NCBI GenBank assembly: GCA_027943335.1
Contig: BSBK01002798.1
Location: 992,001 to 1,056,000 of the forward strand
Direction: 5' to 3'
From: Chamaecyparis obtusa
Taxonomy: Eukaryota; Streptophyta; Pinopsida; Cupressales; Cupressaceae
DNA length: 64,000 nucleotides
The notes under the pieces: model-generated
The model's database searches: none
Told to the model about the DNA's origin: nothing
The model's input: only the letters and a program-made list of their open reading frames with translations
Made by a program: the position numbers and the translations under genes
In this document: piece by piece, positions 33,241 through 45,041 of the stretch
Layout of the letters: every line of letters starts with the position of its first letter
Position numbering within the stretch: the first letter of the stretch is position 1

Positions 33241-36200
33241 GGGCATATGCATATGCATCTAATTTTATCTCATCAATTAGGTCATTCCAATGCTAACTCA
33301 TGAATTGAATTCTACTTGTTAAATATCACTATCATATGTTTCATATTTTGTTAAACTCGCATGTTCATTTAGTCACTGAATAAAAAAACAAAACAAATTG
33401 AAGGGATCAATATTTTGTTGTCTCCAAAAATAAGCTGTCATAATTATAGACTACTACAGTTACTTGCAAAGCTCACCAAGTAATTGCAAACCAAAATTGG
33501 TCACAAGTTACTCGCCGCCAAGTTTTTAAAAAACTCTCTGCTGTTGATCACATAAAAACTTGCTTGAGACTGCAAAGAACTCATCAATATGCACGGATAG
33601 GAATAAAACCTGCCCAATGACAAATAAAAACAACATTTTTTCCCCCTAAATGATTTCGGGAAAGACTGAAAACTGAATGGGTGTGATGTTTTTAAATTTC
33701 TAGGGCATAGGTTGCAGTTGCACAACAAACTAAGGGTGCATGCTAAGTGTTTTGGCATAATTTCAAGTCAGTTAAAGGGCAACATTCAGAAATACATAGG
33801 TGAACAATGGTGATAATTGTCTTTCATTTTTTCTGTGATCCTCAATGATGGCTGTAATTCAATCATTACACCCAAGATTCTAACAAGATTCTTCACACAT
33901 TAGTTTACCTTGATGTTCTCTTGACTGATTTTTTTTAATAGACCTAAAATGTAGATATATTTCCTGTTTGTAATTTTTTTTTTGTCTTTTGCACAAACTT
34001 CTTTGTTTTACCAAGCAATTTACCTAAGCATGAAATTACTGTATCTGTCACCTCAATACCCATTAAAATGTCTGGGGACTGAGCACATCTCCTAACTCTT
34101 TTCTTTTTTGATATATTTATCTCTATTCAAAATTAAGGATTCTAAATACATATTCACCACTTAATATGAGTGTAATACGTTCTACAGATTCACTAAAATT
34201 TGTGCTTCTGATAAATGTTTTAACAATTTATTTGTTTTAAACTTTCTGATAAATTTGCCAATTTATTGCCAACTTTTCCCCGAGTTATTAAATTGTTTGG
34301 GTCAGCTGAGTTGTCGCCAAGTTCACTTTTTGCAACTATGGGCTGTGTAATATATTTTTGGTCCATTGGTAAGTCAGAAATGTATATATCACCTTTCAAT
34401 GTCTGTTAAGCTGATTGTTTTGTCGTTGTTGTAACCTTTGTTGCCTAGCAGTTCATTCACATGTCAAAGAAACAAATACACATTCACACCAAAAGTATGA
34501 CAAAACAAAAAACATTGGGGATGACTGGACATCCCAGAGACAGTCAAGGGATCTCTCAGATATCCTCCTCCATCCAAAGGACAGCCAAACGACCCCTTGA
34601 CATTCTGTCTTTTGAGAATATGTCCTAGGGACATTCCAGCATTTTTGAAAATTATGGGGACAGCCAAGGGACATCCCCTGCCATATTGCCATCTCAAAAA
34701 TTCAAATGGGGAGAGGGAGATGAGCTTTAGAGTCAAGGACATGGCTCTATGGATATTAACATATTTTATTTGACCCCATGTCATGGAAAAATGAAGCGTA
34801 ATCAAATTATTTTTAAAAATCATTTAAAAATTACATATTTTAGTTTTTAGGAGGCTTCTGTTCCATGTATCATTTCACAACATTCGGAGAATCGCTCCAG
34901 CCATCCTTAAACAGATATTAACATAACAAAAACATGGTAGAGCACTGGAGCTTCCCCTTCAAAAAATGAAAGGGCTCAGGCCCATCTCTGTCCTACTTAA
35001 AATATATACATATAAATCAACCAAATACAATTATCTCTTCCATTGTAATTAGTAATAGTCTGATACCACCAATTCAAGATGCTTGCATCAATCTTTCTAA
35101 AATCGTATCTATGACCAAAAAAAGGAAAAAAAATAGGCAAGAAAACAACATGATATGGAGATGAACAATTATATCCACCAAACCAGATGATGGAAATTTT
35201 TGAAAGACTTCATTTGTTCTATAATTCGATTTCAAAAGGATTTCATGCTGTGCTATAATTCCCTTGCCATAATTAAAATTTCTGTAAGTGGTTCCATAAA
35301 ACATCTTGATATGAGTTTAGCATCCAAATGACACGGTTTCAAAAGGCACCAAAGATGATAGAAACCAATAGTGAGGTGTAGATAACCCGTTTGAAAATAA
35401 GAGATGAGCATTCACAAAAGCAACATATTGAGAAGTTTTATAAAATGTTCCCATTTGCTATCTGAATGACAGCTACGCAACTCAAATTGCATCAGTGTAT
35501 ATTCACTTCATTATATATGAAAGGGATTCTTTAATGTCCATTGTCGTCTGCAAAGAGTGTACCAAAAGGAGAAGCCATGTGTTCAACTTAAACGACTAGT
35601 TTAATAGAAATGCACAGGTAGAAAGCCCACAAGATATAAAAAGTAACTAAGCACACGCTACAATGAAAGATGAACAAAGCCAGGTCAAAGGTTAGACCTT
35701 GGATGGTTAAACACCAATCCATAAGATATAAGGGAAAAATAGTCCTGCAAGACGAGGATCCCTCAAGAAAACATGGAGCAATAAGTAGTACAAATACAAA
35801 AAAAAGAAAAAAGAAACATTGTCTCATCTACAATGATAATAGGATCAGAAGAGCCAACAGTGTCATCATCTATTATGGTGAAAGGGCCCAAGCCAGATCT
35901 GAGAATGCTCAGAGGAGTATGTCTTGAGCTAAGGGATCCACATTGAAAGATCTTGGAAGGAAGCCAATTGCCCCAACTAGAGCCTCTCTTAACATCCAAG
36001 GCTATTGAAAACCTCGTATAAGAGAAAAAATCTGGTAATGTGCATCTGTATATGTGACCAAGATGGAAGAAAACATATTTACAGTAGGACAACTATAACT
36101 CAGATAAAACAATGTTTAAAATAAATATTTTAACTAAAAGAAGCTGATAGATAAAATAACCACATGTGAATGTGTTTTAAAGCTTGATATTAAAAGAATA

Positions 36201-36380
36201 ACTTATGTGTCATGTCATATTAATTCAGGTGAAACACCACTAGATAATCTAAAAAGGTATGTATGGGGTATAAATATACTTTTACTCATATATCTTAAAT
36301 AAGTATCATCAAACATGAAGCCTTATAAACCTGGATGGTACTCATAAATAGTGACACTCTATATGAGCTCTATTGAATAC
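33241..36380. other. Intron sequence with decayed repeats
   Basis: No gene recognised. A block at about 33470-34350 carries ACTCGCC, TTTGCCAA and TTTTTGCAACTATG words like the ends of the hAT-like element at 25786-26630, suggesting an older relative. A GGGGAC/CATCCC-rich block lies at about 34510-34690. Plus- and minus-strand ORFs here are short and featureless. Confidence 0.45.
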
Positions 36381-36532
36381 CTTCCCCCTTTCATTCGGAC
36401 AAAGCTTATATCATTTGCATGTAGTGAGTGTTCAAGCACATCAAGAACATCTTTCCAGCATGAGAAAACAAGAATTTTGGCTTCAGGATCGACAAACTTT
36501 ATCCATAAAATACGCCTGGTGACTGCTCCCAT
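36381..36532 (-). CDS. SHPRH: SHPRH-like exon: start of helicase C-terminal lobe
   Basis: 152-bp exon with acceptor gatgtag and donor GTATTC, starting in phase 0 and ending two bases into a codon. It encodes about 50 residues beginning MGAVTRRILWIKFVDPEAK, then ILVFSCWKDVLDVLEH and FVRMKGG. This is the start of the SNF2 C-terminal helicase lobe: the LVFS segment corresponds to motif IV, and the gene-specific RRIL and MKGG stretches are those of plant SHPRH proteins. The next exon lies 8.4 kb away across an intron full of retrotransposon remains, but the phase (AG plus C giving Ser) is preserved. Confidence 0.9.
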
Positions 36533-36795
36533 CTACATCAATAATTAATACTTCAGCAAAACCACATGGTTATAAAAAACACCATTATAGAACCAATATT
36601 TGAATAACATACAAATTTCTTCGAGCAGTTAACATTCATCAACTAAATAGTCTAAATAGGAAGCAACAAATTGTAAAGTTGGTCACTTTTGCTGGACATT
36701 GAAAAGATGGAAATGTTACAAAATGAATATTGTTTTCAAAAACCAGCAAAATTATCCCAATCCATGAAAAGATAGTGAATTGTCATTATACACAC

Positions 36796-37016
36796 CTTCG
36801 TACCAAATGAACCCAGTACAGTAACAGATGACTCAGATCTTTCTCCATCTTGGAGCTCATTGATTTTTCTTTCTGCAACAAAGTTCCCACCACTATCATC
36901 ATCAGCATAAGCAATATTTCCAAAATCTGTTCGGTACCGGCATGTAGGACATATTATCTGCCTGCGTTGTGAAATTGTAGATAAAGGAGATGGTTCATCC
37001 ACCATTGTAATCATAC
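36796..37016 (-). CDS. SHPRH: SHPRH-like exon: second half of RING finger and linker
   Basis: 221-bp exon between acceptor tacttcag and donor GTGTGTATAA. Its first two bases complete the Cys codon begun in the previous exon, so CCKC is formed across the junction. CPTCR follows about 24 residues later and supplies the last RING cysteine pair. After the RING come about 45 hydrophilic residues (DDDSGG, then a Glu/Arg-rich stretch) and SVTVLGSFGTK, leading into helicase lobe 2. The exon ends in phase 0. The 221-bp intron before it (37017-37237) and the 263-bp intron after it (36533-36795) are small, in contrast to the giant introns on either side of this exon cluster. Confidence 0.92.
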
Positions 37017-37237
37017 CTGAAGTATAAAACAAGTAATCAGGAAGAAAGGTCCGAATCAATTGATTCTCACAATTACAATATCCTTCCAGGAGATAACAGA
37101 ATATGCTTCCATATTTGCATTGAATGCAATTGAATTTAACTAAATGTTTAAGCATTTACTCATAGAAAACAAAATTTCATCATTTTATTTTCTTTCTCGT
37201 TATATTCTATATATGGGGAAAAGTTCAATAAACTTAC

Positions 37238-37421
37238 ATTTACAACACAACTGATGTCCACATGGAAACACCATGAATTTAGTGTCCAGCTTTTCATGAC
37301 ACACAGGGCACTTTTCCTCACCATTTTTACCTGCAGCTTCTTCCAATGTCTTCAATTTCTCCATTTTGCCAGAATTTGAAGTGCCTTCAACTTTGTGCCT
37401 CTGCTTTGATAGACTTAAGCC
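37238..37421 (-). CDS. SHPRH: SHPRH-like exon: first half of RING finger
   Basis: 184-bp exon, acceptor ttgcacag before GGCTTA and donor GTAAGT, starting in phase 0 and ending one base into a Cys codon. It encodes a Lys/Glu-rich linker and then the first part of a C3HC4 RING: CPVC, about 14 residues later CGH, then CCK, with the last Cys completed by the next exon. In SHPRH proteins the RING sits between the two SNF2 helicase lobes and recruits a ubiquitin-conjugating enzyme. In animals the family is linked to PCNA polyubiquitination during DNA-damage tolerance, so a nuclear role is expected here by family membership, not shown by the sequence. Its upstream intron exceeds 26.5 kb within this window. 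Confidence 0.92.
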
Positions 37422-39103
37422 CTGTGCAAAGAATATAGAGAAGTTACCAACGATTTTAAGTACTTTGAGATCCATTAGAAAAAAAATCACAAGAACGTCT
37501 CAACAAGCCATGACTTGACTAGCACCAGGTAAAAAAATTGACAAAGAAAATTCATATGCCAAGAAAAATGCACTACATTTCATAATAATAAATGCATCTA
37601 TAGCTTTTTGCAGGCATAGTGCATTTAATAGGTAGCATTATATCAGTTTCTGCTCCCCTTAACAACCTTACATCTTTACAAGAACACTATTTCCTTGACA
37701 AAATGTTAGCACATACAAAACTCTATCCATTTGGGAAAAATTCAGAAACCGAAGTCATGGATTTTTTCATTAACACCCAGCTATGTCACAAGGTTCAAGT
37801 TTGAGTTCAAGTTTGGAGCCAATAAAATTCGGATAAAGTCCGACGAGAGAAAAAATTTTGAAAAAAAATTCGCCATAAAATTCATCTATATAAATTGATA
37901 TTTTAAAATATTTTAATAAATCAATATAAACAAAACAATATTATATTAAATTTAAAAATGTAAAAATATTATAATAAAATATATTTAAAATTTTAACATA
38001 AATGTTATTAAAATATAAATAATAAATATATTAAATTCTATATGTGCAAATATTATGATTAAAAAATCTAATTTAAATATTAAAATTTAATATATTTACT
38101 TTAAAAGAAATTAATTAAAAACAAAACCTAAAAATTAAAAGGTCTAAGTTTTATTTGGAAAAAGGAAAAGATTAAAATGAAAACAAAACAAAATGTAAGT
38201 TTTATGTGATAAAGTCAAAAATAGAAACAAAATGAAACATTATATGTTGAATGCGAGCAACACCATGTGCGACTCTTCTGCTACCTCTGCATACAGTCTA
38301 CCACTTGATTTCTCTAACCACGCTGCTACAGTCTCATTCGCCACATAACTTTGCACACTGCTACAGCCTCCTGTGAACAATGAATGGGCTCACTTTCTCC
38401 TGGCCGTGAATCTGAACACAAGATGTTATGGGTCAACGAAAAATTGTCACGAAATTATTCTGGCTTTTGCTTGATTTGTTCTTCTATTTCATTATCTAGT
38501 GAACAAAAGAAATATCATTTCCATGGCTTGTGCGGCAGGACCTAGGAAAGTTCCAGAAAACATTTTTTTTAAATATATATTATTAAAAAAAACTGCGCTC
38601 TTTTTCTGCATGAATATTGGAGCAAATTCCAACAAATTTATGTACATGTTTTGAAGTTCGCCGAAATTCGAACTTCATGTTTGAAAATCGGCGAACCCTG
38701 TGACTAAGACACCCAAAAATAACAGTTATTAGTTAAAAGGGTCTCTGACAAGCTTGAAAAGCTAAAAAAGACAAACTAAGTTACATGGTTCCCTTGTTTA
38801 TGGCCGGCTTTTGGTTTCAATTGGGTTCCAGTTCTGGTCCGGTTCTACTCTGAGTTCTTGTGGTAGGAACCCAGATGCCTGGGGCAAACCCGGCAACACC
38901 CGGGTGCACCCATGGCTATGGGTGCCAAAGAATGGACCCCACATGCCTTAAAAGCCTAGTTTGCACCCTAAAAGCTCCTTTTGCAAATACATTTTGAATC
39001 TTATTGGCAGTTATGGATTTATGAGTATCACGCTTCTAACTTATTATTATATGTTTGAAGTTTTGAACATGTATGATGTATATCAATTTATAATATATCG
39101 ATA

Positions 39104-39131
<28 letters not shown>
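37422..39131. other. Intron sequence with a TIR-bounded element
   Basis: Beginning of the giant upstream intron. Apart from the TIR-bounded element at 37789-38700, a GGGTTCC/AACCC-rich block at about 38800-38930 and a (TG)n microsatellite at about 39105-39126, nothing recognisable. Confidence 0.5.
37789..38700. mobile_element. Putative hAT-like non-autonomous element
   Basis: 912 bp bounded by CAAGGTTC and GAACCCTG, an 8-base inverted pair with one mismatch that can extend outward through GTCA/TGAC. Subterminal CGCCGA and TTCGAAC words occur at the right end. The interior is very AT-rich. CAGGG-type ends suit hAT, but I find no 8-bp target duplication, so the call is tentative. Confidence 0.45.
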
Positions 39132-39135
<4 letters not shown>

Positions 39136-40857
39136 ATGTCCCCAAATTTTGGTGAAATAAATTAATTATTCTTAAGTTTTCCAAGTAAATAAAATTTAAA
39201 AAGGATGCCTTTATTTTAATTAATTTAATTAAAAAGTGACTTAAATAATATAATATATTATTAAAAGTCACTTCATTTAATTAAGTTCACCAGCTTATTC
39301 TTGAAGCTACTTCATGAGGGAAAATTCTAGAAGGCTCATCAGTTGTTATAAAAGGAGGGGTTTGCAATGTATTTGGGATGTTCAGATGCTTATGGATTTT
39401 GGATTTGATTAAGCTATCCGATGCTTTGCATTAGCTGAATCTCTAAGGATGCAGACCTTCAACAGATTGTCGGAAGGGCTGGACAGAGCCCTAGTTCTTC
39501 TTCATGCGAGTGGATTTTCGATGAAGTCTACATTTGGGCCAAATTTGTGAAGTCTCCTATGGAGACAAATTTGTAAGGGCTTTATTGAATTCTCAGAAAT
39601 AAAAGTTATATTACAAAATATAGCATTACTATTATTGTCTGAAATAATTTTATTGAATTTGGGAAATAAAGAGTATTTCATTTCTGAATCTTAAATAAGT
39701 CATTGTCTGAAGTTTGGCGCATAAAGACTTTGATTTACAAACTGTTCTTCAGAAGTTTGGATTATTATTTTGGGTGGGTCCCAATTCTATTGGGCTGACA
39801 ATTAAGGTTTTCGTGCTAATATTTGATATAATCAGCTATTGGAAACTGCAATACATAAGCGGAAATTTTCAATACAATATTATTTCTGAAGTTCAGCTAA
39901 GCGTTACATATTGTGTGGGGCCCGATCCCCTATTTGAATTGACTCTTCAATGGTTTGAGGTTTGAATTTCACACCTGTCGTGTGAAATATATTTGTTTGG
40001 CACTTTAATATTTGATATGTGTTAAGTTGGCATTTGAAATAATTTAACGTTGCCATCACTGTAAGAAACAAGGGATGGGAAGAGTTCTAAAGTCTGTCGA
40101 GAAATTTGTACAAGCACATAATGTTTGGTCATAAAGTTTTGATATAGTTTTGGGTGAAATATTTAAAGAAGCAGCATTTCTATTGGTTCAACCTCTGCCC
40201 TGAGTTTAGAATGTCGAAATAAATCTTCTGATATGTTGAAGCAAGTATGTTTCTGGGTGGTATATCATTTGAATAACTCAACAAAATATAATGAGACTAC
40301 TTTGAGATTCCTAGCATTTGGTGTTTGAGCATTGAGAGCAACTGGGAAGCACTGCTGATACACAAAAGAGTAACTGGAAGGATTCATGAAGATAATTCTA
40401 TGTCAAGGGAATAGAAGAGTTGTTTGCAGATCATACTGAACAGAGTGAATAAAAGAGTGCTGCTGTATGAATGCTCAAAACTGTGCTTTAAAAGAAGTCC
40501 TTGTGTGGTATCTCAGCATTTAGATAGCAGATACATTGGCTCCAGTTGTTGCTGTTCATGTGTGATGAGTACTGTAAATGATATCTGTTTAATATAAAGG
40601 TTAGACTTCTCTGCAAATATTTCCTTTGTGTGCTGGAAGAGGTTTTGTTTCTCTATGTTTTAAATGCGGCCTTAGTGTTCTGAACATCACAACTGTATTG
40701 TTTAAAGTGTAAATGTGCATATTTCATTCAATGCTCGCAAACTCAACCTTCCTCATTTAAATCAGAAACATATATGGTTTGCAACCCAACTGTTTGACAA
40801 AATAACTTAGACTGAGAAGCTGAAAATTTGGGCAAGATTCTTTAGGAGGGTCTTACA
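39132..40857 (+). mobile_element. LTR with adjacent PBS, TGTAATGTCC family
   Basis: From TGTAATGTCCCC to GGGTCTTACA (1726 bp), immediately followed by ATGGTATCAAAGTTTGG. The PBS marks it as a 5' LTR. It starts like the other family members but lacks the stem-loop and the self-complementary block, so it is a distant member. Confidence 0.75.
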
Positions 40858-40858
40858 A

Positions 40859-40870
40859 TGGTATCAAAGT
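40859..40870 (+). other. Primer-binding site TGGTATCAAAGT
   Basis: One base after the LTR end. It resembles the tRNA-iMet-type site TGGTATCAGAGC and matches the site next to the LTR at 52185. Confidence 0.75.
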
Positions 40871-41068
40871 TTGGATTCTGCCATCCTGTTGGGTAGAATC
40901 AGTGGATTGTATTTGTGGACAGAATATTAGTTCATTATGGGAAAGATGACAACATCATATGCATGTGTTAGAATGCTTATTAGAATTGAATCAAACTTTT
41001 CAACAAGGAGAGTTGTTGACAAAATATGGTGAATATCTTTCAGCTTAAAAAAGAAAGCAAAGGTTGAT

Positions 41069-41293
41069 TTGTCCAGTACAAGGGTTCACCAAGACACAAG
41101 TCCTAAGTATGATGAATCAAAGGATTATCAAGAGCAAGGTAGTATGAGGTATTGTCTTAAAGACAAGTTGGAGATAGTGATTGAAAAGAAGCTGAATTCT
41201 TCGAGTTTACAGGTTGCAAGGTATCCCAAAAAGAGTAAGAATAAAATGAGAAGAGAGAAGATTTGTTTCACATGTCAGGATGCCTCCTGCTAA
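41069..41293 (+). pseudogene. gag-like fragment after LTR
   Basis: 74 codons of Lys/Ser/Glu-rich sequence ending KRREKICFTCQDASC-like, where C-F-T-C is the start of a zinc knuckle. It lies about 200 bp downstream of the PBS and is cut by the next LTR fragment. Weak support. Confidence 0.4.
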
Positions 41294-42186
41294 CCATTTC
41301 AACAGGTCATGGAAACAATCCAGCTTCCCATGAATTTGAAAAAATAGAATTCCAATTCCCAGAATATATTAAACTCTCAGCTCAGATGTAATTCAATAAA
41401 TCTTCACACACTTGGTATACTTTAGCACCAAGAATGATATCCACAGATTCAGAACGAATTTTCAGAACTCAATTTGCAAAATTCATCATCAATCAGTGAT
41501 GATTCAAATTGCCACAAAGAGGAATCAGTCCTCAAACCCTAGTCATTTCTCACAGCCAAGAACTTAATAAATTTTATCAAATCAACAATGAATATCTTAG
41601 AATGAGCTCTCAAGTCCCTTTTTAGTCTTTCTTGTAAGAGCTCAAACACAATTCTTACCAATGTGGGATAAATAAATATACTTTTCCTTTTAATAATTCA
41701 TTTACTCCAATACTTTAAAATAATACCTTGGCTTAGGCTTCCATTAATTAATTAAATAAATGGCCCCTTCCCATGATGACTCAACCCTCAACTTAAGTGA
41801 AATTATAAAGTTAAATTATAACTTTATAATAAGGCATTTAATGATTTAATAATAACTTGGCCACCAAAATAATAATAACTCCCAAAATAATGATCTTTTT
41901 AATGTCATCTGAAAGAGGAGTCACACGTATTATTTCCCCATGTGACCAAATGCATTTTCCAAAAATAGAAAGGGTCCTTCTTGAACAACATCAAGCTTAC
42001 TATAAATAGTAAACGTGGCAAAACTATAGCAAATGAAGTCCGAATAACGCCAAACGAAAGCCAAATCAAAGCATACTGAATCCTCAAGTAGATGCCCACT
42101 GTAAGAGGCCCTCTGTCCATCCTCATTAGCCTACGAGGGTCACATGATAGGCGAATCCCAAGAGCCTGAAAAACGGGGACATTACA
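41280..42186 (-). mobile_element. Truncated LTR of the TGTAATGTCC family
   Basis: In minus-strand sense starts TGTAATGTCCCCGTTTTTCA at 42186. It contains the stem-loop (42125-42133 with 42148-42156) and the self-complementary block (41995-42014). It shares GGAATCAGTCCTCAAACCCT with the LTRs at 53754-55253 and 48804-50368. Truncated on the left at about 41280. Confidence 0.7.
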
Positions 42187-42190
42187 TGGG

Positions 42191-42375
42191 CCAGCTAAAA
42201 AAGAGAATGAAAAACAAATTGCTTCAGGTGAGAAGTTCTCTAAGTTTTTTGTTGGTGATCTTGAGATCATTATAGGAAAATCCAGCTAAAAAAGAGAACG
42301 AAAAACAAATTGCTTCAGGAGAGAAGTTCTCTAAGTTTTTTGTTGGTGATCTTAAGATCATTATAGGAAAATCAT
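42191..42375 (+). repeat. 91-bp tandem duplication in element interior
   Basis: Two head-to-tail copies of a segment starting CCAGCTAAAAAAGAGAA, with very few differences. The length is not a multiple of three, so it breaks the reading frame AKKENEKQIASGEKFSKFF. Confidence 0.85.
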
Positions 42376-42542
42376 GTGAAGAGATGAACCATCTTGTTGT
42401 TTCCATGAATGATCCTATAAGTGTTCTTGAGCCTCCCAAAGATGGCTCTCAAGATTCAAGAGTTAGACATGATGTTTTTGATGTAGATTCAACCTACAAG
42501 AGGTCTGATATAATCTATCACAGCATGACAATGATTTGAAGA

Positions 42543-44127
42543 ATGAATCTAACCTTGAGGCATGTGATTGGGAGACACATATTGAACCAGCGCTTGATAG
42601 AGAGCATGCATCAAGGAGGGGAGAGGAGTTTAAGGATGTTGAGTACACCACACAGATATGAAACAAGACTTGATTTTCTGATTTGCAACAGCAGTACCTC
42701 ATTGTTGCAGAATGATGAACCGGTTACCCATACACATGGAGATGGAAATGTTATGGAGTCACCTGATGTTGGCACTGAAGTTTTGTGTGTTAAACATGAA
42801 GCATATATTGTGGATTCAAGCCACAAAAGTTCTGATTTTGTACATCATACCATGGAAGTTGTTAAAAGGCCACAAGATAGGTGTGATGGGTGGTTACAAA
42901 GAGCTAAGAAGGCCAACATGCTGGCTGGCCAAGCAGGACAACACTTGCAAGAGGTCAAGTAAAGATGCAATCGGCTAGATAATGTAAGGAAACAAAGAGA
43001 ATCATACATTAGATCATTATTTGTATATTGTGGATTCAAGCCACAAAAGTTCTGATTTTGTACATCATACCATGGAAGTTGTTAAAAGGACACAAGATAG
43101 GTGTGATGGGTGGTTACAAAGAGCTAAGAAGGCCAACATGCTGGCTGCCTAAGCAGGACAACACTTGCAAGAGATCAAGGAAAGATGCAATCAGCTAGAT
43201 AATGTAAGGAAACAAAGAGAATCATACATTAGATCATTATTTCTTCCAAGGGAAGGATGTATACAAGTTGAGCATGCAAAGGAAGAACTTCTTGAGGTAA
43301 GCAAACAAGAAGATCATGTTGTTGTGCGTGAACAAGAGAAGAGGTACGATTCAGAAAATTCAGTATGTGTATCTAGTTTGCATCATGAAGTTCATGACTT
43401 TCCTCTTTTAGAGAGCCCTTTGAAGGCTCAAAACAATGATGATATTAGATACACACTTGATGGATCGGCCACAAGTGTTATATACAATTTTATGGAAGAT
43501 GATAAGGGCCACGATTCTACTTTGGTGGGAAATGATAGGGATCAGGGGCAGCAGCCACATTTGGAGCTTGAGAATGATAAAAATGATGACAAAACACATG
43601 GTATGATTGATTTTTTTTCCGGTGTTCCTAGATATCATCCTTTCATGTTAAAAGGAATTGGTAAAGGACAAAGAGTTATGTGTATGGTGGAAGACTTCAA
43701 CAAAATGGAGTTGGAGTTTACTCACATGGGTAAACATATGGTGCTTAAGGCACTGAGGAATGAGACAAAGGATAGGACAGCTAAAAGTGTGTTTGCTTGC
43801 TTTGACATCGAAGATTTCAAAGATATAGAAAAAAAGGAAGGAACCGGTCCCATTTTTCTGATCATGGACAACCGTGATATACCTCATCTTTTTCATGATA
43901 TTGCAACCTCCAATCATGGAGAAATGAGTGATATAGATTCTACTATCGTTGGTACACAAGATGCAAGCATGAGATATAGTAATTTTGATGATGTGTCTTG
44001 TCATATGACTGATGTTTTGCATTTTAGAGCAGCTGATGTAGAGAAGTCCCAAAAGTTGAATGGACGATGGCTAGAAAGAGAAAGGCAAGCCATATTGATA
44101 GCACAACAAGCCAAGCTTCATCTTTGA
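42543..44127 (+). pseudogene. Internal ORF of an LTR element, broken by tandem duplication
   Basis: Open from 42543 to 42962 and again from 43165 to 44127 (320 codons). The break is caused by a 220-bp tandem duplication (42804-43023 and 43024-43243). The protein is rich in Asp, His and Met. A motif of the form W-L-x-R-x-K/R-x-A-x-x-x-A-x-Q-A-x-x-H-L occurs near residue 117 of the first part and again at the very end (GRWLERERQAILIAQQAKLH), so it contains internal repeats. A middle segment (HPFMLKGIGKGQRVMCMVED and MELEFTHMGKHMVLKAL) recalls the protease-RT linker of gypsy elements. It probably belongs to the element whose LTR is at 39132-40857; function unassigned. Confidence 0.6.
42804..43243. 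repeat. 220-bp tandem duplication
   Basis: Copies 42804-43023 and 43024-43243 are nearly identical (for example GTCAAGTAAAG against ATCAAGGAAAG, and GGCCAAGC against GCCTAAGC). The duplication shifts the frame by one and each copy carries one stop. Confidence 0.9.
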
Positions 44128-44172
44128 CACATTCATGACATTCACCACTCCATTGATGATGAGAAACATGGG

Positions 44173-44631
44173 ATGTCTAATTCTGAATTTTCAGTTGATG
44201 ATGATAATTTTCAGCATGGAGTTGATGCATTTGTTGATGACACTTGTAGTGAATCCGCCATTCAAGAGTTGTATTTGATGGGCAATGAAGGCATCTGTAG
44301 TTCATCTTTGCATTTGTCATCAATTTCATTTTACATGGCAGCTGTTCATTTATTGATTGGTGAATTAATCTTCATAGATTCTTACGTGGTTAGTAGCTGT
44401 CCTACATGGGTTTCCATCGCACTTTTAGATTTGGCATGGTCTACAACAGCTATTGAGTTGCATGGGAGTGTGAGGAGACATGTCTACATGTTAGATATTG
44501 CACATGAGATGGATATCTTTGCTATGCATGGCTATGTATGTGTGTGTGTCGAACCCGAACCCAAAGAAAAAAAATTGCCAAACCCGCGTATCCAAACCCA
44601 AACATGTATCAGAACCAGAATTGGTAACTAA
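44173..44631 (+). pseudogene. Possible continuation of the internal ORF
   Basis: About 150 codons starting MSNSEFSVDDDNFQHGVDAF, similar in Asp/His/Ser-rich style to the preceding ORF, then a hydrophobic stretch (ISFYMAAVHLLIGELIFI). The last part runs into the 506-bp repeat at 44536 and is probably not native. No family recognised. Confidence 0.35.
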
Positions 44632-45041
44632 GGATTAATGTGATTTCAGAAATAAAATAAAAACAAATGGAACAGATTAAAGAGCTCAAAATCTCATTGG
44701 AGGGCTTCCATGCTAATTTCCAGCCCTTTGAAAAGCCAAGCAGCTACAAATCTACAGTTTTGAGTGAATTTACTAATTTATTTTATTGTAATACATTTCT
44801 AGCAGCTAAAATCAAACTTCAAAATTCATTTGGAGATTCCAATTGACTGTTATACCATTTATTTTTTCAAGGTTGCCCCAACTTTCTAGGATGGGGGGAT
44901 ATGTTTCTAGGACGCTGATTTCTTTTTTAGCCAATTTGGGGACAGCTAGGGGATGGCTATTTAAAATATAGGGAAAATTTAAATAATATAGGGAAATTTT
45001 TAGTGTTCCTATGAGAACGTGGATAAAACATGCATGTATAC
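44536..45041. repeat. 506-bp dispersed repeat, copy 1
   Basis: Nearly the same sequence recurs at 46669-47175. It starts with GTATGTGTGT and AACCCGAACCCAAAG words and ends CATGCATGTATAC. The sequence contains a GGGGACAGCTAGGGGATGG block as in other decayed repeats. Confidence 0.85.

Larger units (their letters stand above)
1..37421 (-). other. SHPRH: SHPRH-like gene, 3' part, spanning giant introns
   Basis: Five exons on the minus strand (37421-37238, 37016-36796, 36532-36381, 27992-27731, 50-1) join in frame through GT-AG introns. They read as a RING finger followed by the helicase C-terminal lobe of an SNF2-family ATPase, the arrangement of plant and animal SHPRH. Introns are 221 bp, 263 bp, 8388 bp and 27680 bp in transcript order. 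The first exon in the window starts at residue Gly-Leu-Ser-Leu, so the N-terminal half of the protein lies beyond 64000; the last exon runs off position 1. Exon phases agree at every junction, which argues for a functional gene rather than a processed or decayed copy. No upstream exon was recognised between 37422 and 64000. Confidence 0.9.
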
